A DNA stretch of 64,000 nucleotides, taken from positions 29,818,470 through 29,882,469 of the forward strand of contig NC_088295.1 of the NCBI RefSeq assembly GCF_032854445.1. Direction: 5' to 3'. Every line of letters starts with the position of its first letter. Positions within the stretch are counted from its first letter, which is position 1. A program made the position numbers and the translations under genes. Below are positions 1 through 12,229 of the stretch, one piece after another. This DNA comes from Liolophura sinensis. Taxonomy: Eukaryota > Mollusca > Polyplacophora > Chitonida > Chitonidae. A model generated the notes under the pieces. That model worked only from the letters and a program-made list of their open reading frames with translations, did not search any database and had not been told where the DNA came from.

Positions 1-60
1 ATTGTGATAGTTTGAAAATGGTCACACGTAACCATAATATGTTGCAAAATAGGTTACATT
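1..60 (+). repeat. Repeat H fragment
   Basis: The motif GGTCACACGTAACC at about 20-33 is shared exactly with the longer repeat at 20770 and approximately with copies at 23.8, 43.2 and 43.5 kb. The fragment may be truncated by the window edge. Confidence 0.35.
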
Positions 61-224
61 TGGCATTTCAAACGACTTCAATCTGCGACAGGAATATATG
101 GAATCGTTAAGATCTTTTTTATAAGGTGTCGGGAAGTTTCATTTCGGTTGTTGTGTCGTCATTAAAGTTCTATTTCGCACGACATATCGTGAGTTTCTGA
201 TCACAGAGAATATCTTCAGCTGAT

Positions 225-2985
225 GTTCTGTCAGTATGTCTTGCTCCACAAAGAGTCCGTTAGCCTTAAAAACAGTGTTTTGACTGAAAATAATGTCTTT
301 TCGAAAATACTAACACAGGTGTAAATAACTGGAATAATATGTATCACTGGTAGATTCAAACAAGCGCACTTGACGTGTAACTTTTCCATTCCCCCCAAAA
401 GCGAAAGTTAGGTATTCATCGTGTCTAACATGGTGGTGTCGCGGTTGTTGACATTTGATCTTTCTGGGGACAGGCAAGTTTAATAATGAAACAAAAACTC
501 ATTAATAAAATAAAAGAAAATCAGGTGTACTTTCCACTTAGACCTAAAGCCGCTGCGAGGTTTTCAAGAAAAAAGCATCTTATTTGTCAAATGTATCTGT
601 ATCTAAATTGTACAATAAAAGAATAATTTAATTAAAATCATGTTTGATGTTTTCCAATGACTTGAATTGTATACAGTTCCAACTGAATGGTTGCCAAACC
701 ACCGCGCGAGAACTCTTAGATTCTAGTGCTGTCCATGAGGGGTAATTTCTTCCACTTAAAACTTGCTCAGGAATTCAAAGCATGCTTTTGTGTATGTTAA
801 TAAATATTATATAGTAATCAGTAAGGCGTTGTTCGTGTCACGAAAGTTGTTTAAAACATATATATTATTGGACAATCAGTTGTCTATAAATTAAAAATCC
901 ACCGAAGAAGCATGCACACAGTGCAATATTCCAAACAGGAAGGTTCTCTGCACTGGTGAATACATGTAGTTCAGCTAATGTACACACTGGATGTCTGCGG
1001 TAGGTGGTTATCAAGTTGCCAAGAATTTTTCCGCGACGTCTTCTGTATGGGCAGTATATAATCGAACAACGTAATTCGATGAGATATACAATACATTTAT
1101 CATAGATGATGCATTTAACTGGTGGCCAGAAATTAACTTTATTATCTGTGCTTGCGTCAACGAAAACAGCTTAAACATCATACATAGATTGTCAATTTAG
1201 CAATTAAAAAAGAGCTAATGTCTTTTCGTTGCACTTTCATTTTACATATGTGGGCTTGTGGATGTTGCGCTTAGCCTCAGAGTATCTGTCAGCCGTGACG
1301 TGTTCCCAAATGGCTGTAATCCCAAGCTTATCTCAATTGTACAATTGAAGATGAGAAAGCTCGTTTAATTCATTAGTCTCACTCCAGAAAGGAATACGTT
1401 TATTCCCTCTACGTGGCACACAGACAAGGCGCTGGGAGAGACCGGAAATGTATAAGTGAGCTTTTGGCAGCTTCGCGATTTCTTGGCAATTTACCTTGCG
1501 CACAAAAAAAAAAAAAATGATTTGTGAACACACAATTGATTTCTTGCACCAGATCGTAACGACATTAACAAGAACAAAGAGACGTCATCTTTTCGTCCAT
1601 AAGATACCTGAACCATGTAAAAATTAAAGTTTCTTATAGTTAGTAAATTCCGGAAAGGAGGAATTTTTTGTCAACCTGTTTTGAAAAAAAATATAGAAAA
1701 ACGATTAAGAAAAAACCACCATCTCAATTTTTGTGCGTATGAATATCAAAACACTGGGCCTTGTCGAACGGTCTTACGAAAATATACAGTTAAAGTTCCG
1801 TGGCAGAGCACGAATGGAAATATGTGTCCACGACCAATGAAAAAGGCAAGATACATCCAAAGTATGAGCTGTTTAAATTAACATTTTGATAGAGGGCATT
1901 TCATAGCTCTCATTTTGTCGAATGATAAAATACTCAAACAATCTGTAGTTTAGTAAACACTACAGGAAGATTGCTGGAGCCAAAATTGTTGAATACAGGC
2001 AGTCCATGAGCGATCATCTTGCTAGGAAATGGAATAAGAATTTTTGGAAATCCTTAGACACTTAAACGCTTGTTTTCTTAGTAAAGACAAGAACAGCTAT
2101 AGTAACCATCACTTGGGTTTACATCAAACCACAAGTCTATGTCTTACTGGCTAAATAAATCAAGCTTATACACGGAATAAGTTGTCCTCTAATAATTCAT
2201 TTTATCCACCAGGCTATTGTCAACGTCTATTATAATGGCTACACGCAGGAGAGCTTGTTCTACAAGACCGTTGACTTCAGGCGGCAGATATCTAATCTTT
2301 TACAAGATAGACCCGAGAACAAATTCAATTTTCTTCGTCAAATGGATGAACGATTGTATTTTAGAGATGACTCCGATTTTAGCATAGTAGTGAATAACAT
2401 ATAAATACCACGACATTCCATGAGTCTACTAATGGAAATATTCAAACTAATGTAACTGTCTGAAATCTGCGGAAATCCGAAGCAAAGCAATTCATTTATC
2501 TACCCTGCTGAAAATATAATGATTCAGGTTAAAACGTAAATTCAGCTTATGCCTCCCATCTCGGGTACTGCTTGACCAAGCAAAGGTTGTCTGGGACCTG
2601 TGTGGTATCTATCTCTGGGGAGCTTTTCTGTGCCATTTCTGCATCTCACCGATTTGACTTGTATATTTTCTTATCTGGCACAAATCCCCTGGCTGTTGTT
2701 TGAAAAAATAAAACAGGTAACCAATATTCTATGTGAGTGCGCCAGTGCATTGTGGGATATCCCTAGGGTAAACTGCCTGATGCCAATCTCTAAATGTCAC
2801 ATTAACAGTCAGAGTGAGTTTACGCAGTCTGAATTTGCCCATTGGTGCCAATGGGCCTTCTTCAGTTAACCACGAAAATCGCTCTAAATTCAGGGATATA
2901 TGTTTATTTTCACTTTTAGCGGGTAATTCATTTGCAAGATATTGAAATGGATTTCTTCATGACAGAATCAAGATTCTTAAACATT
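225..2985 (+). repeat. Element L, copy 1 (blocks b2, b3, b4, expanded)
   Basis: Three blocks of an unassigned interspersed repeat in fixed order: b2 about 225-400 (ending near GGTAGATTCAAACAAGCG), b3 about 1140-1530 (core AGCCGTGACGTGTTCCC at 1292), b4 about 2540-2985 (core GTAACCAATATTCT). The same blocks recur in the same order near 8.0-9.3, 12.2-13.9 and 20.9-21.7 kb, always on this strand. The spacers here are much longer than in the other copies, suggesting later insertions. No transposase or reverse transcriptase frame is visible. The short ORF at 2600-2869 lies inside b4 and is not preserved in the 9 kb copy. Confidence 0.6.
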
Positions 2986-4715
2986 TTTCTTTGCATGATA
3001 AATGACAAGTAGTAAGGGATATAACAGGATGACATAAGCTAAACGTCAGCACTATATAATCACCCTTTTGTGTCCTATCCGGTCATCTTAATATGTTACA
3101 TGGTAAAATTTATATACAATCACTTTTCACAACCTCAATGCCTCAGCTATCAGGTCCTGGAACCGGCTTTAAATAAATGTGCATATCCTGTATATACCAA
3201 TCACACAGTCATAACGGTCACCAATCAGTGATCAGTATCAATAGTACCACAGAGAATCAACCAGTCGATCAGTACAAGACAAATAAACATACTTCCGTAT
3301 TGGCCGAAACACGTTGTCAATCAAAGAAGATGAGTGGTATATTTCATTTTCACTGATGCATGTACATCACCCATATGTATCAGCTGATCTGTTGTATTAT
3401 TAATATGAAATGACTCAACTTTCAATAACCCAATTCCCATAAGGTTTAGGCTTACAAATAATATGCAACCATCATTTGCTTATCATTAGATGTAGTGTTA
3501 TTCACTTCACGTATTTATTACTATGTATATTTAGATAACTGCTAACTAAATGCAGGCAAATGCTGAGGACGTTTCCATATTTATCTGTGAACAAAATTAA
3601 CCATCATAATTTCACTGATCAGCCATATTTGGGGAACTGATTTCTCAAATAAATATGCACAAAATTATAACTATAGAAACATATATTCCAAGGGCTGCTG
3701 TGCTTAGGAAAGAGTCCTTTTTTCATCGGGTAAGAAATAAACAGACAAACAGGTCTCGAGGAATCCCAGAGTTAAGGTTATTGCAAACCTCCGTTCAACA
3801 TCACACAATAAGTGGGCTTTTAGCCTGTTGGCTTCGAGTATGAATAGCCAATAAAAACAGGTGTCAAGTGCAGGTCGTAGAAAAATTACTTCAGTCAGCA
3901 TTGCCAAAACAGTAAAGTGTACATTACCAGTACTTTCTGGGGAGTATTATTCACTATTAAGCCGATAAAGTTCGGTAAAAACACATCCTATTTACCTTGG
4001 GAAAGAAATGTAAACCACACTGCAAGTTCCGCCACGCCTGCTTTCAAGTATAGATCAAATACATCAGTTTTTTTTAGAGATTATTATATTTTCGACCATT
4101 GGTTTCTTAAGTCAGTTAATTGTGACATCCTTTCGAAATCATGTCACTGATATATATTACCAAAGTTTTTACATGAATACACAATATTTCCATCATGACC
4201 CATAGTATGCTGCAAATCTTTGTCGTTATACATTTGTTTTTTTTTTCTCGCTTGTAGACGTATGAAATAAAATCTTTTTAATCAGCGTGAAGCAAAATAA
4301 AAGTTTTCGGGAATGAAGCACATGGTTGGTGTTTTATGGAGCTGTTTGCTTTGTTACTGCCATCAGTTTGCTAGAGCTGGTGGCGACCACAAAGACCACA
4401 ATAAACATTACATAATGTGGCTCTCCTGTGTCTTAAGGGTGTGGTCCATTCAGAACATTAAAAGGACATTTAATAATCTCAGTGATGAGCTAAGGCTCTC
4501 TGGGGTTTTTTTTTGTTTTGTTTTTTTCGGCGGCTATTTATGTACGCAACATCTGATACTCTTTAATTAGCCTGGCAGAATAACGTCGGCAAAGTCACTT
4601 TGTTGAGTGTTTGTACATATTAGAAATTAAAACCTCCAGCATTGTTGTGAGTAGGGAAATATTGCAAGTGCTGAAGGATGACATCTATTTATCGTTACTT
4701 AAACAGATGTACATA
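2986..4715. other. No recognised feature
   Basis: AT-rich sequence with short ORFs only (for example 3655-3843, 4313-4570), none with a recognisable domain. T-runs occur near 4230 and 4510. Confidence 0.5.
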
Positions 4716-4847
4716 TACTTGGGGTTTAACGTCGCTTGGGGTTTAACAAAACTGTCCTGACATTGTGAATACCATTGTGTATGTTGTTTGACGTTCCCCC
4801 CCAACGCTCTTGCCGTTTAAATCGTCATAGAATATATGTATGTATCT

Positions 4848-5195
4848 ATGCTTGGGGTTTTACCTAAAACTTGGGGTTCGTACGTAACAATGTTTAGTCA
4901 CATGACGTTTAGGAGTCATTAAGTGTGTGTACATATATTGTGTCTTCTTGTGACAGACGTGATTCCATTCTGCCAAAGTGCTGCCGTCACTAAGTATCAT
5001 CCCGAAGACACCAAACAAGACACCCCACCCAATCACATTATACTGACACAGGATCAACCGGTCAAATTCTTTTGCCTCTCAGTACTGAACACCAAGCCAG
5101 GCAGCAAAAACTACCATTTTTGTAAAGCCTTCGTTTTTACTCAATCCGGGTTTGATCCCGAGGTCTCCCCTAACCATTAGCCCACCGACGGGGTA
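4848..5195 (-). mobile_element. tRNA-derived SINE, second family
   Basis: On the minus strand the head has GCTAATGGTTAGGGGAG and box B-like GGGATCAAACCCGG, followed by a body and a tail with GTCATGTGACT and the start of a CCCCAAG end. The repeated CTTGGGGTT at 4851 and 4870 shows a disordered end; a related CTTGGGGTTTAACGTCG fragment lies at 4718-4746. The body is shared with copies at 10.4 and 19.2 kb. Confidence 0.7.
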
Positions 5196-5859
5196 TTTAC
5201 AGAAAAAAGAAACTGACACCAGCGTAAGTAAACAACGTTCTTATAGATTTTTTTCTCTTCAGAAAGTGAGATAATAAAAATTTGAATTACAATTGGCCAG
5301 CCTTGTTTGGCCTCATCGGGAAAGGCTCGTGAACGTGCTTCAACTATAACTGAATAATAATCACTGAGCAGAAAAACGGGAGAAGTCATCTTAGAAAGAC
5401 ATTTCATTTTTGGTCTCCCAAAACAAATAGCTTGAAAAATCCGTTTAAAAAGCGAAATATGCATTTTTACTTAAACACTTTGTACAATTACACATGAGGG
5501 CATGCCTAATTCCAGGTATGACCAATACAGCAAAACTGTCCTCCTACAATGTCAGATTTTTTTATAGCTACATATTGTAAATTCCAGTTTCACGCACGCT
5601 ATGGATAGCTCTGTTTACTTTGCACGTAGGCGATATATTCATTTGGGGTTAATTTAAGAAAGCTCGATCATGTAGGATTTATGAATGTAAAGGGGGAAAT
5701 ACAGAATTTGGCCTTTAAGTGTTTTCACAATTTCACTTGATTTCACAATATAAGTTTCCACCAATCTGAATAAACTTGCAATTCAAGTTTAAGTTAAATA
5801 AGTGAGTTATCACTTAACGTCCTAATGCATGGTTTTTTTTTAATCGGTGAATCATAAAT

Positions 5860-6252
5860 ATGTACATCCTTGTTCATGTACATCCTTGTTCATGTACACC
5901 CCTGTTCATGAACATCATTGTTCATGTACATCATTGTTCATGTACATCTTTGTTCATGTGCATCCTTGGTCATGGACATCATTGTTCATGTGCATCATTG
6001 TTCATGTACATCATTGTTCACGGACATCATTGTTCATGTGCATCCTTGTTCATGTGCATCCTTGTTCATGTACATGCTTATTCATGTGCATCCTTGCCGA
6101 AGTACATTATTGTTCATGTACATCCTTGTTCATGTACATGTTTGTTCATTTGCAGTCTTGTTCATGTGCATCATTGTTCATGTGCATCCTTGTTCATGTA
6201 CTTCCTTGTTCCTCTACATCCTTGTTCATTTGCATCCTTGTTCATGTACATG
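5860..6252. repeat. 16-bp minisatellite, about 24 units
   Basis: The unit is close to CATCATTGTTCATGTA, with CATCCTTG as the main variant, repeated head to tail with only substitutions. Because 16 is not a multiple of 3, the three forward frames are translations of the same repeat, and all three stay open. This explains three overlapping ORFs between 5847 and 6402 rich in His, Cys, Phe and Met. They are repeat artefacts unless transcription is shown. The palindrome ATGTACAT in many units allows hairpins. Confidence 0.9.
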
Positions 6253-6289
6253 CAGATCGGTGGTCCCATATTTTTTGCTGGTCAGAATG

Positions 6290-6560
6290 GTTTGTCACTA
6301 AAGGGCCATGTCAGAATCGCTTCACATATCATCCCACCTAAGCAAAGTATACTGACACAAGGTATACTCTATGATGGACCGCTTCGGCGACCTAATGGTT
6401 AGAGCGTCCGCCACGAAGTCAATATACCTGATGTCAAGACATACCTAAGACGAAACTGGGTGTCTGGTGTCATACTAAATAAAATGTTCACACACCTAAT
6501 GACTCGTCATCCTCCTAAGGCTAAAAACTGTGAAGTACGATGCAAAACTCCAAGCATAAA
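6290..6560. mobile_element. Composite of two second-family SINE pieces in opposite orientation
   Basis: Bases about 6290-6365 resemble the minus-strand body (TATCATCCC, then AGTATACTGACACA). From about 6375 a plus-strand copy begins with box A-like CTAATGGTTAGAGCGTCCGC (6392-6411) and ends near GAAGTACGATGC, AAAACTCCAAG. Insertion of one piece next to or into another would explain this. Confidence 0.5.
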
Positions 6561-8034
6561 TATATTCTATGAAGATCGTTGAAGGAGAGCGTCAGAGAAC
6601 GTAAATATGGTATTCATAATGTACGGACAGTTTGCTTTGAATAAAATGACAAGACAGGCAACACATTACTTTAGAAGTCTGAAACACAATGCTCCACACA
6701 TTCGGAAGGTTAGAGCCAGATAGCCTACACTATGACTGACTAATATGTTTGAAGAATGGCCTTCTTTAATGCATTGGGGTTAAATACACGAAAAAAAAAA
6801 CCTCGTTTGTTTCCAGTGCCACGCATTTCAACACGATTGAAAAAAAAAACAAATAAGCGGCACAACCAAATCGGTCCTATTTCCTAATACCTATTTTAAG
6901 CCGTTTTCAAACACCTAACAGTACCAGTAAATATCAACAATATATCTTGTTTAAATATAGTGGTAATAACAACTAGAATAATTTATCTTCTCTAGGCAAA
7001 TTTATTTCAGACTAAATTATTTGAAGCGCCATTATGAAGTCATTTATTAGGAAAAACGTCAAGGGAATCCATTAATCTGTTATTGGTGGAGTTCTATAGA
7101 TAAATCAGAGATGATAGAGAAATAGAACACGCATATTGTATCTGTATTTCCATCCCTCCTCTCTGATGAGAACATGACTTAAATATCTCTGTTTGTTCAC
7201 AGGAAACTATCTCTAGAAACGCCAGTTGTGACAATTAATTAAGGGGATACAACTTGCCAGAGCAAAAGGTCATCTAATCTTAAGCTGAGGCTGGATGTGC
7301 CATTAGTCACAGATGTTGTGTAAGATATTAACTGAGGCGGTGGCCATGTAAATCATTGCTAGAGAATGTGGCCGTTAGCCAAGTACTTATAACACTGCTG
7401 CACATGTAACCACTTGTAAAATCCAGAAGTGTCTGGAGAGTGTTATGAAGTCATTAAAGTAGAGTAATGCATTTTGGTTAACGCAATATTTTACGTGAAG
7501 TTTAAAATTTGAGGGCAGGATAAATCTGTGTTAAATTTTTATCTCATTATTGAAACAACTTATATATAATTAAATTATACATTAAAGTATCAAATTATAA
7601 GTGCAGTGAAAAATAGGTACAAATAAATGTACCCAGATGTTCCAGTTATGAGCTTCATGTGTAATTTATGACAAGCACCGATGTTATACACTCGCATATA
7701 CAAAGCGTATTAATCAGATGATGCACATGGTTCGATGTTAGTTACTTAATAAGTAAACAAATACAAACTACACAATGAAATACGAATAATGGCTGACACC
7801 AGTTGCTCTTGGAATTACCAAAATCCCGTGACACACTAGAATCAGAAGAGGCTGTCTAAGCTTCAAGGGTCGTCAAGGGCTTCACTAATGTTGTAACCCA
7901 GAAATGGTGAGAAGACTATTCCGTCCCTACACTACTATTTTCCTCACACGTCATCCAACCTTATAAAAAGAAATAAGGAAAAGAAAAATACTTTTTTAGT
8001 TCTACAGTTCATTAAGCCATTATAGTTGTTTACG
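6561..8034. other. No recognised feature
   Basis: AT-rich, with A-runs near 6790 and 6840. No ORF above 60 codons and no repeat recognised. Confidence 0.5.
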
Positions 8035-9335
8035 GGACAACACATTATAGATCTCGTACAGCAAGCCTTCTTTTACCATGTCCAGCCCCTCGTCCTGTCC
8101 TTTGCAATACAACCGCAATTATCCCTCAAACAAATCAATCAATTCGGATAATCACGACAAGGGAATGTATATGCCGGGTATACTCCAGGCAGCCTTTCAG
8201 TCTAAACTACAAGACATGTCACCAACATCCAAGACATTTGTAGCTGGAATTCACTGATTCCTGGAAAAGTCATGGACACGCGGAAACCTCACCAAATCCT
8301 TTATCCCATTGGCCATGCACGTTACAGCTCTTGCAGTCATTGGTAATACCAGGGAGACGCAATTACTTCCGGTATATTCGAAACTTCAATCCAGAAGCAT
8401 TGTTGCGAGGGTGCGTGGGAGAAGAAGTAAACCGCGACGTAATGGAAGACGTTCTGGCAGTGAGAACGGGCATCGGTAAGGTTTTATCTCTTTAGGGTGG
8501 TTACATTGTATTCAATAAATACAAGAATGTTTGGTCGAGAAACTTAAGATCAGCCCTGAAAACAGACATCTGACCGGAACTAATCTCTTCCTGAAAATGC
8601 CAACATGCGGAAATTCTTTCAAATTTTTATATGAAAATAACATGGGTAATGTGGTTTCATTGGTAGATTCAGACAAGCGAAACTGATGTCAAGTGTGTTT
8701 ATTCCAAAAATATAAAAAAAAAACACTGGTCACAATCGTCTGCTGACAAAAAAAAGTACACGTAAATGGCACAGAGCTGTGTCTTTCATACAAAGTATAC
8801 AATGAAAATGTTCCATTGTTTTTTTTTCATTTCAACTCAGTCAAAAGGTAAGAAAACCCATAAACAATAAGTGAGTTCACTCTAACTATTGCCAAACGTA
8901 ATTTTGCGGCTTGGTTTCGGGGTTTAGCTACACATCTCGAGTACTGACCTTACAAAAGCTGTCTGAAACCTGTGTAGCATCGATCAGTAGGCAACGTTCC
9001 TGCACCATTTCTGCCTCTCATCGACTGGGCTTGTATATTTTCTTATCTGTCACAAATCCCCTGACTGTTGTCTGAAAAACTAAAGCAGGTAACCAATATT
9101 CTGTGTGAGTGCCCCACTGCATCGTGGGATATCCCTGGGGTAATCTGCCTGAAGCCAATCTTTTGAATGTCACATTAACTGTCAGCTTGATTGTGCACAA
9201 TCTGAATTCGCCCATTGGTGCCAGTGAGCCTTCGCTCTAAATTCAGGACGTCTACTTTAGCGGAGAATTCATTTGCAGGGCCTCGTGATAGAGTTTCTTC
9301 CTAACGGAATCAAGAGCGTTAAACTATTTTTATAA
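8035..9335 (+). repeat. Element L, copy 2 (blocks b1, b2, b4)
   Basis: Block b1 about 8040-8480 aligns with 12230-12650 (shared landmarks GATTCCTGGAAA and ATTACTTCCGGTATAT). Block b2 about 8525-8700 aligns with 225-400 and 13405-13540. Block b4 about 8905-9335 aligns with 2540-2985 and 21420-21745. Block b3 is absent, and the 200 bases between b2 and b4 are unrelated A/T-rich sequence. Identity by eye is about 70 percent, implying old copies. No coding frame is shared between copies. Confidence 0.6.
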
Positions 9336-9665
9336 GTGTGGTAGATGGGGAGATGTAAGGGGAAATGACATCTTTCAACATTATTCGCCATATAAATGCC
9401 TCATTCATCTACTTTTTCACCTACATGTATTTCATCACCATTCATTAAAACTGTATATTTCTCAAACCTGTAGCTATTAAATCTAGCGTAATTTTTTTTC
9501 CTCAATTTTATACAGACAATTATTTTTGAACTAAATAGATGAATTTCATGGTATATACTATTCAGAAAACATATTCTGGTATCTGGATTTTGTTAATTTG
9601 AGATCATGTAGATATTTGTTAAAATACTATACCGGATTAGAAGTATTAAAAAATCTCAACGTAAT

Positions 9666-9917
9666 ATGAAACGAATTTTAACTTACTTCTGTATTGTTAT
9701 ATTTTCCACTCTCGCCTGCTGTACACACGTGTCTAATGTTTACGCGTGTCTTTTTAGTTTGTACTTGCTTGTGTCTAAGCTGGGTACCCTCACCATGCCT
9801 GTGTGCATATTGATTACCCTCAGACGGGTGTGTTGTGAAGATTACATGTCTTATTGTACACGTCGCTGTCTCCAGTGTTTCCTGTCGTGCGGCCGGCGAT
9901 CATTTGTTATGAAATAA
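9666..9917 (+). other. Short ORF with signal-like start and cysteine-rich C-terminus
   Basis: An 83-codon ATG frame. Residues 1-20 look like a signal peptide (basic KR, then a hydrophobic core). The last third has six cysteines in a C-C-x6-C-x3-C-x2-C-x3-C pattern followed by GRR, which resembles an amidation and dibasic cleavage site. A second hydrophobic segment in the middle argues against a simple secreted peptide, and no promoter or polyadenylation signal was assigned. It may be chance. Confidence 0.15.
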
Positions 9918-10339
9918 GCTGGACATAGGTGCTTGTGCACGGTTAAGATTGCTGGCCTTTTTTGTTAATTTACTGTGACTATATAGTTGTTGCTACCAGA
10001 CGTGGCAACGAATTAATTAAATCAGTGTCTAATTCGTTTACCGTATGAATATTGAATAGCTGTCATTAATCAAGACATTCATCCCAGTTGAGGTGAATTT
10101 TAGACACCGACAGGAAATCATCAAGGCTCCTCAGTCTCAGTTGGGCCTTGTTGGTATCAGGCGATGGAAAGCGTCCGATATTAGTTGTAAACTTTTGACT
10201 AAACCTCCAGCCTCCCACCAGTATGAGATACACGTTTTACCCCTGATCTTAGGCTGTGTGCATGGCATGTGGGAAAATCAGTGACACGCCAGGGTTTAGT
10301 GGTTCACTAGGGGTTCCAGCATTCATTGCACCGTTCGCC

Positions 10340-10610
10340 GATGTGTATGTTTGGGTTTTAACGCCGAGCAACGTTTATGAGGACGAAGAGTCATTAGGGA
10401 CATAAATATATAAGGTGTATTCTTATGGCACCCAGTCAAATTACACTGACACCGGGCCATCCAGTCATTTTTCTTTACTCTAACCTCTCAATGCCGAACG
10501 CTAGGATGTAGCAAGTACATGTACCACATTTAAATTCTTCTGCTTGACCCAACCAGGATTTGGTCCCAGGTCTCCCGACTTCGAGGCGGACTCTCTTTTC
10601 ACTGATGTGC
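10340..10610 (-). mobile_element. tRNA-derived SINE, second family, diverged
   Basis: The tail (GGGTTTTAACGCCGAGCAAC) lies at left, the shared body motif ACACTGACACCGGGCCATCC in the middle, and a head with box B-like GGGACCAAATCC and GCCTCGAAGTCGGGAGACC at right, in reverse orientation. Together with the 6.4 kb copy this shows that the head carries both pol III boxes about 35 bases apart. Confidence 0.65.
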
Positions 10611-12229
10611 AAGTTATATTCAGAAGTAGGGGAGAGTTTTACCCGTAAAAATTGACCTGTGGAATGAAAATAAAACATGCGCTATTTCATGCCATTATAA
10701 CATTGCAAAAATAACATGGTCTGCTAGACGCCGATTACGAATTAGAATTCTATTACACCTTTCGCATCGTGTGAACGCGGCGTTGTGCATTCGCTCGATT
10801 GCCAGTACCAAACAAGATACATCTGATATTCTTAAAGAAGCCAGACAAAACAACAACATCGAAGAAGCATTAAATGGGTGTTTTCATACATTCAAATGAA
10901 ATTAAAATACATGCACATGTACTACATGTCAGCAGAAAAAAATTGACCGAGAGATTGAGAGCACAAAGAGGTTACTTACTGATGTAAAGAGGCGCTAAAC
11001 TGGCATCTCTGTGAATAGGATTATGATGGTATAGATCTTTCTGTTATTCATTTAGATAAATCCCTGTGTGAGATGGTAGTGTTAGCAGAAAATGGACTTA
11101 CGTTATTTGTTCTCATCAGTGTAGCCTAGCCCATTGGCGGGCTTGTGAGCAATCGTTGCCGCAAGCAAAACAACATTAGTGTCCTTCAGCAGAGTTATTG
11201 ACTTCTATTTTGCAAAACCGATCACCAATGCGATGTTTTCTCGGCACTTCATTTACATACTAAGATTACACAAAATGAAATCCTCAATCCCGTCCTTCGT
11301 ATTCGCAACCCATATTTGTTACTGAAGCCTTATATGAGAAATGACGCACAATGTTAAATGCACGCCTTACATCCTGCTATTCCCCATGACATTCACCAAA
11401 AAGAAATCCATCCCCAGGACCACCAGTGGTATCAATTAAGAATAATATTGTAATGCTATATGTGGTTCAAACAATGCTTTGTATTGAGTTTAACCACCAA
11501 TATAATACTAATACTTTCCCTCCAAATCTCACATATTTTGAGACGTTTGAAGGCTTGCTAATATATTGTCTCTTTAAAATAATTAGAAAAAGATTCAATG
11601 TGAAACAAAGTACAAACAAAAGACTGCAGGGTAAAGTTTTGTAAAAAGTTTTACACGGTTTTTCCTACCGTTCAACAATTATGGATTTCACAGCAGAATA
11701 ATTTCTAAATCACCTATAGTAAAGATTTAAATAGTGTATCTGAGTGTATACATCCACCATGTAACTTACAAATACAGAGATGACACATGCATATGGAGAT
11801 CACCATAGTTGATGCACCTCACATGCTCTAAGGCAGTTGCGTGATTAGTTTTATAAAACATAGACAGTATATGCACTGAATGATATATGTCATGCTTTGA
11901 TAGTAGGTCAGTCTCATAGGTTACTTCATCCAGGCAGGCCAGGCTAGTCTAGCACCAGAAACCTTTTAGGAAATGGCCTGTACATATGGCCTTTCGAGGC
12001 AATGAAGTCTGGCGGGAATACATTTGTGAGTAGACTACCCAGTATATGTCCAGCTTAAACATTTCCTGTGTCACTGTTTGTCAAATCGCTCTAAGCAAAC
12101 TGTTTCGGTGCAACACAACATAAATCAATTGTAACAAATCTAAAAACAGATGAAAATTATGTACATATTCAAGTAACTGATTACATCAATATCAAAGTCT
12201 GGCAGCCTTCAGGGGCAAGGCTACTTGTA
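10611..12229. other. No recognised feature
   Basis: Only one short ORF (11426-11644) that resembles nothing. No repeat recognised. Confidence 0.45.

Noticed and set aside
5860-6252. CRISPR-like array
   Set aside because: Units are contiguous without unique spacers, and the DNA is eukaryotic.
5847-6402. Three long overlapping ORFs resembling Cys/His metal-binding proteins
   Set aside because: The 16-bp minisatellite explains the length and periodicity in all three frames; the His/Cys content follows from the unit.
9018-9215. 65-codon minus-strand ORF within element L
   Set aside because: The matching block in the 21 kb copy is open in a different frame, so the peptide is not conserved.
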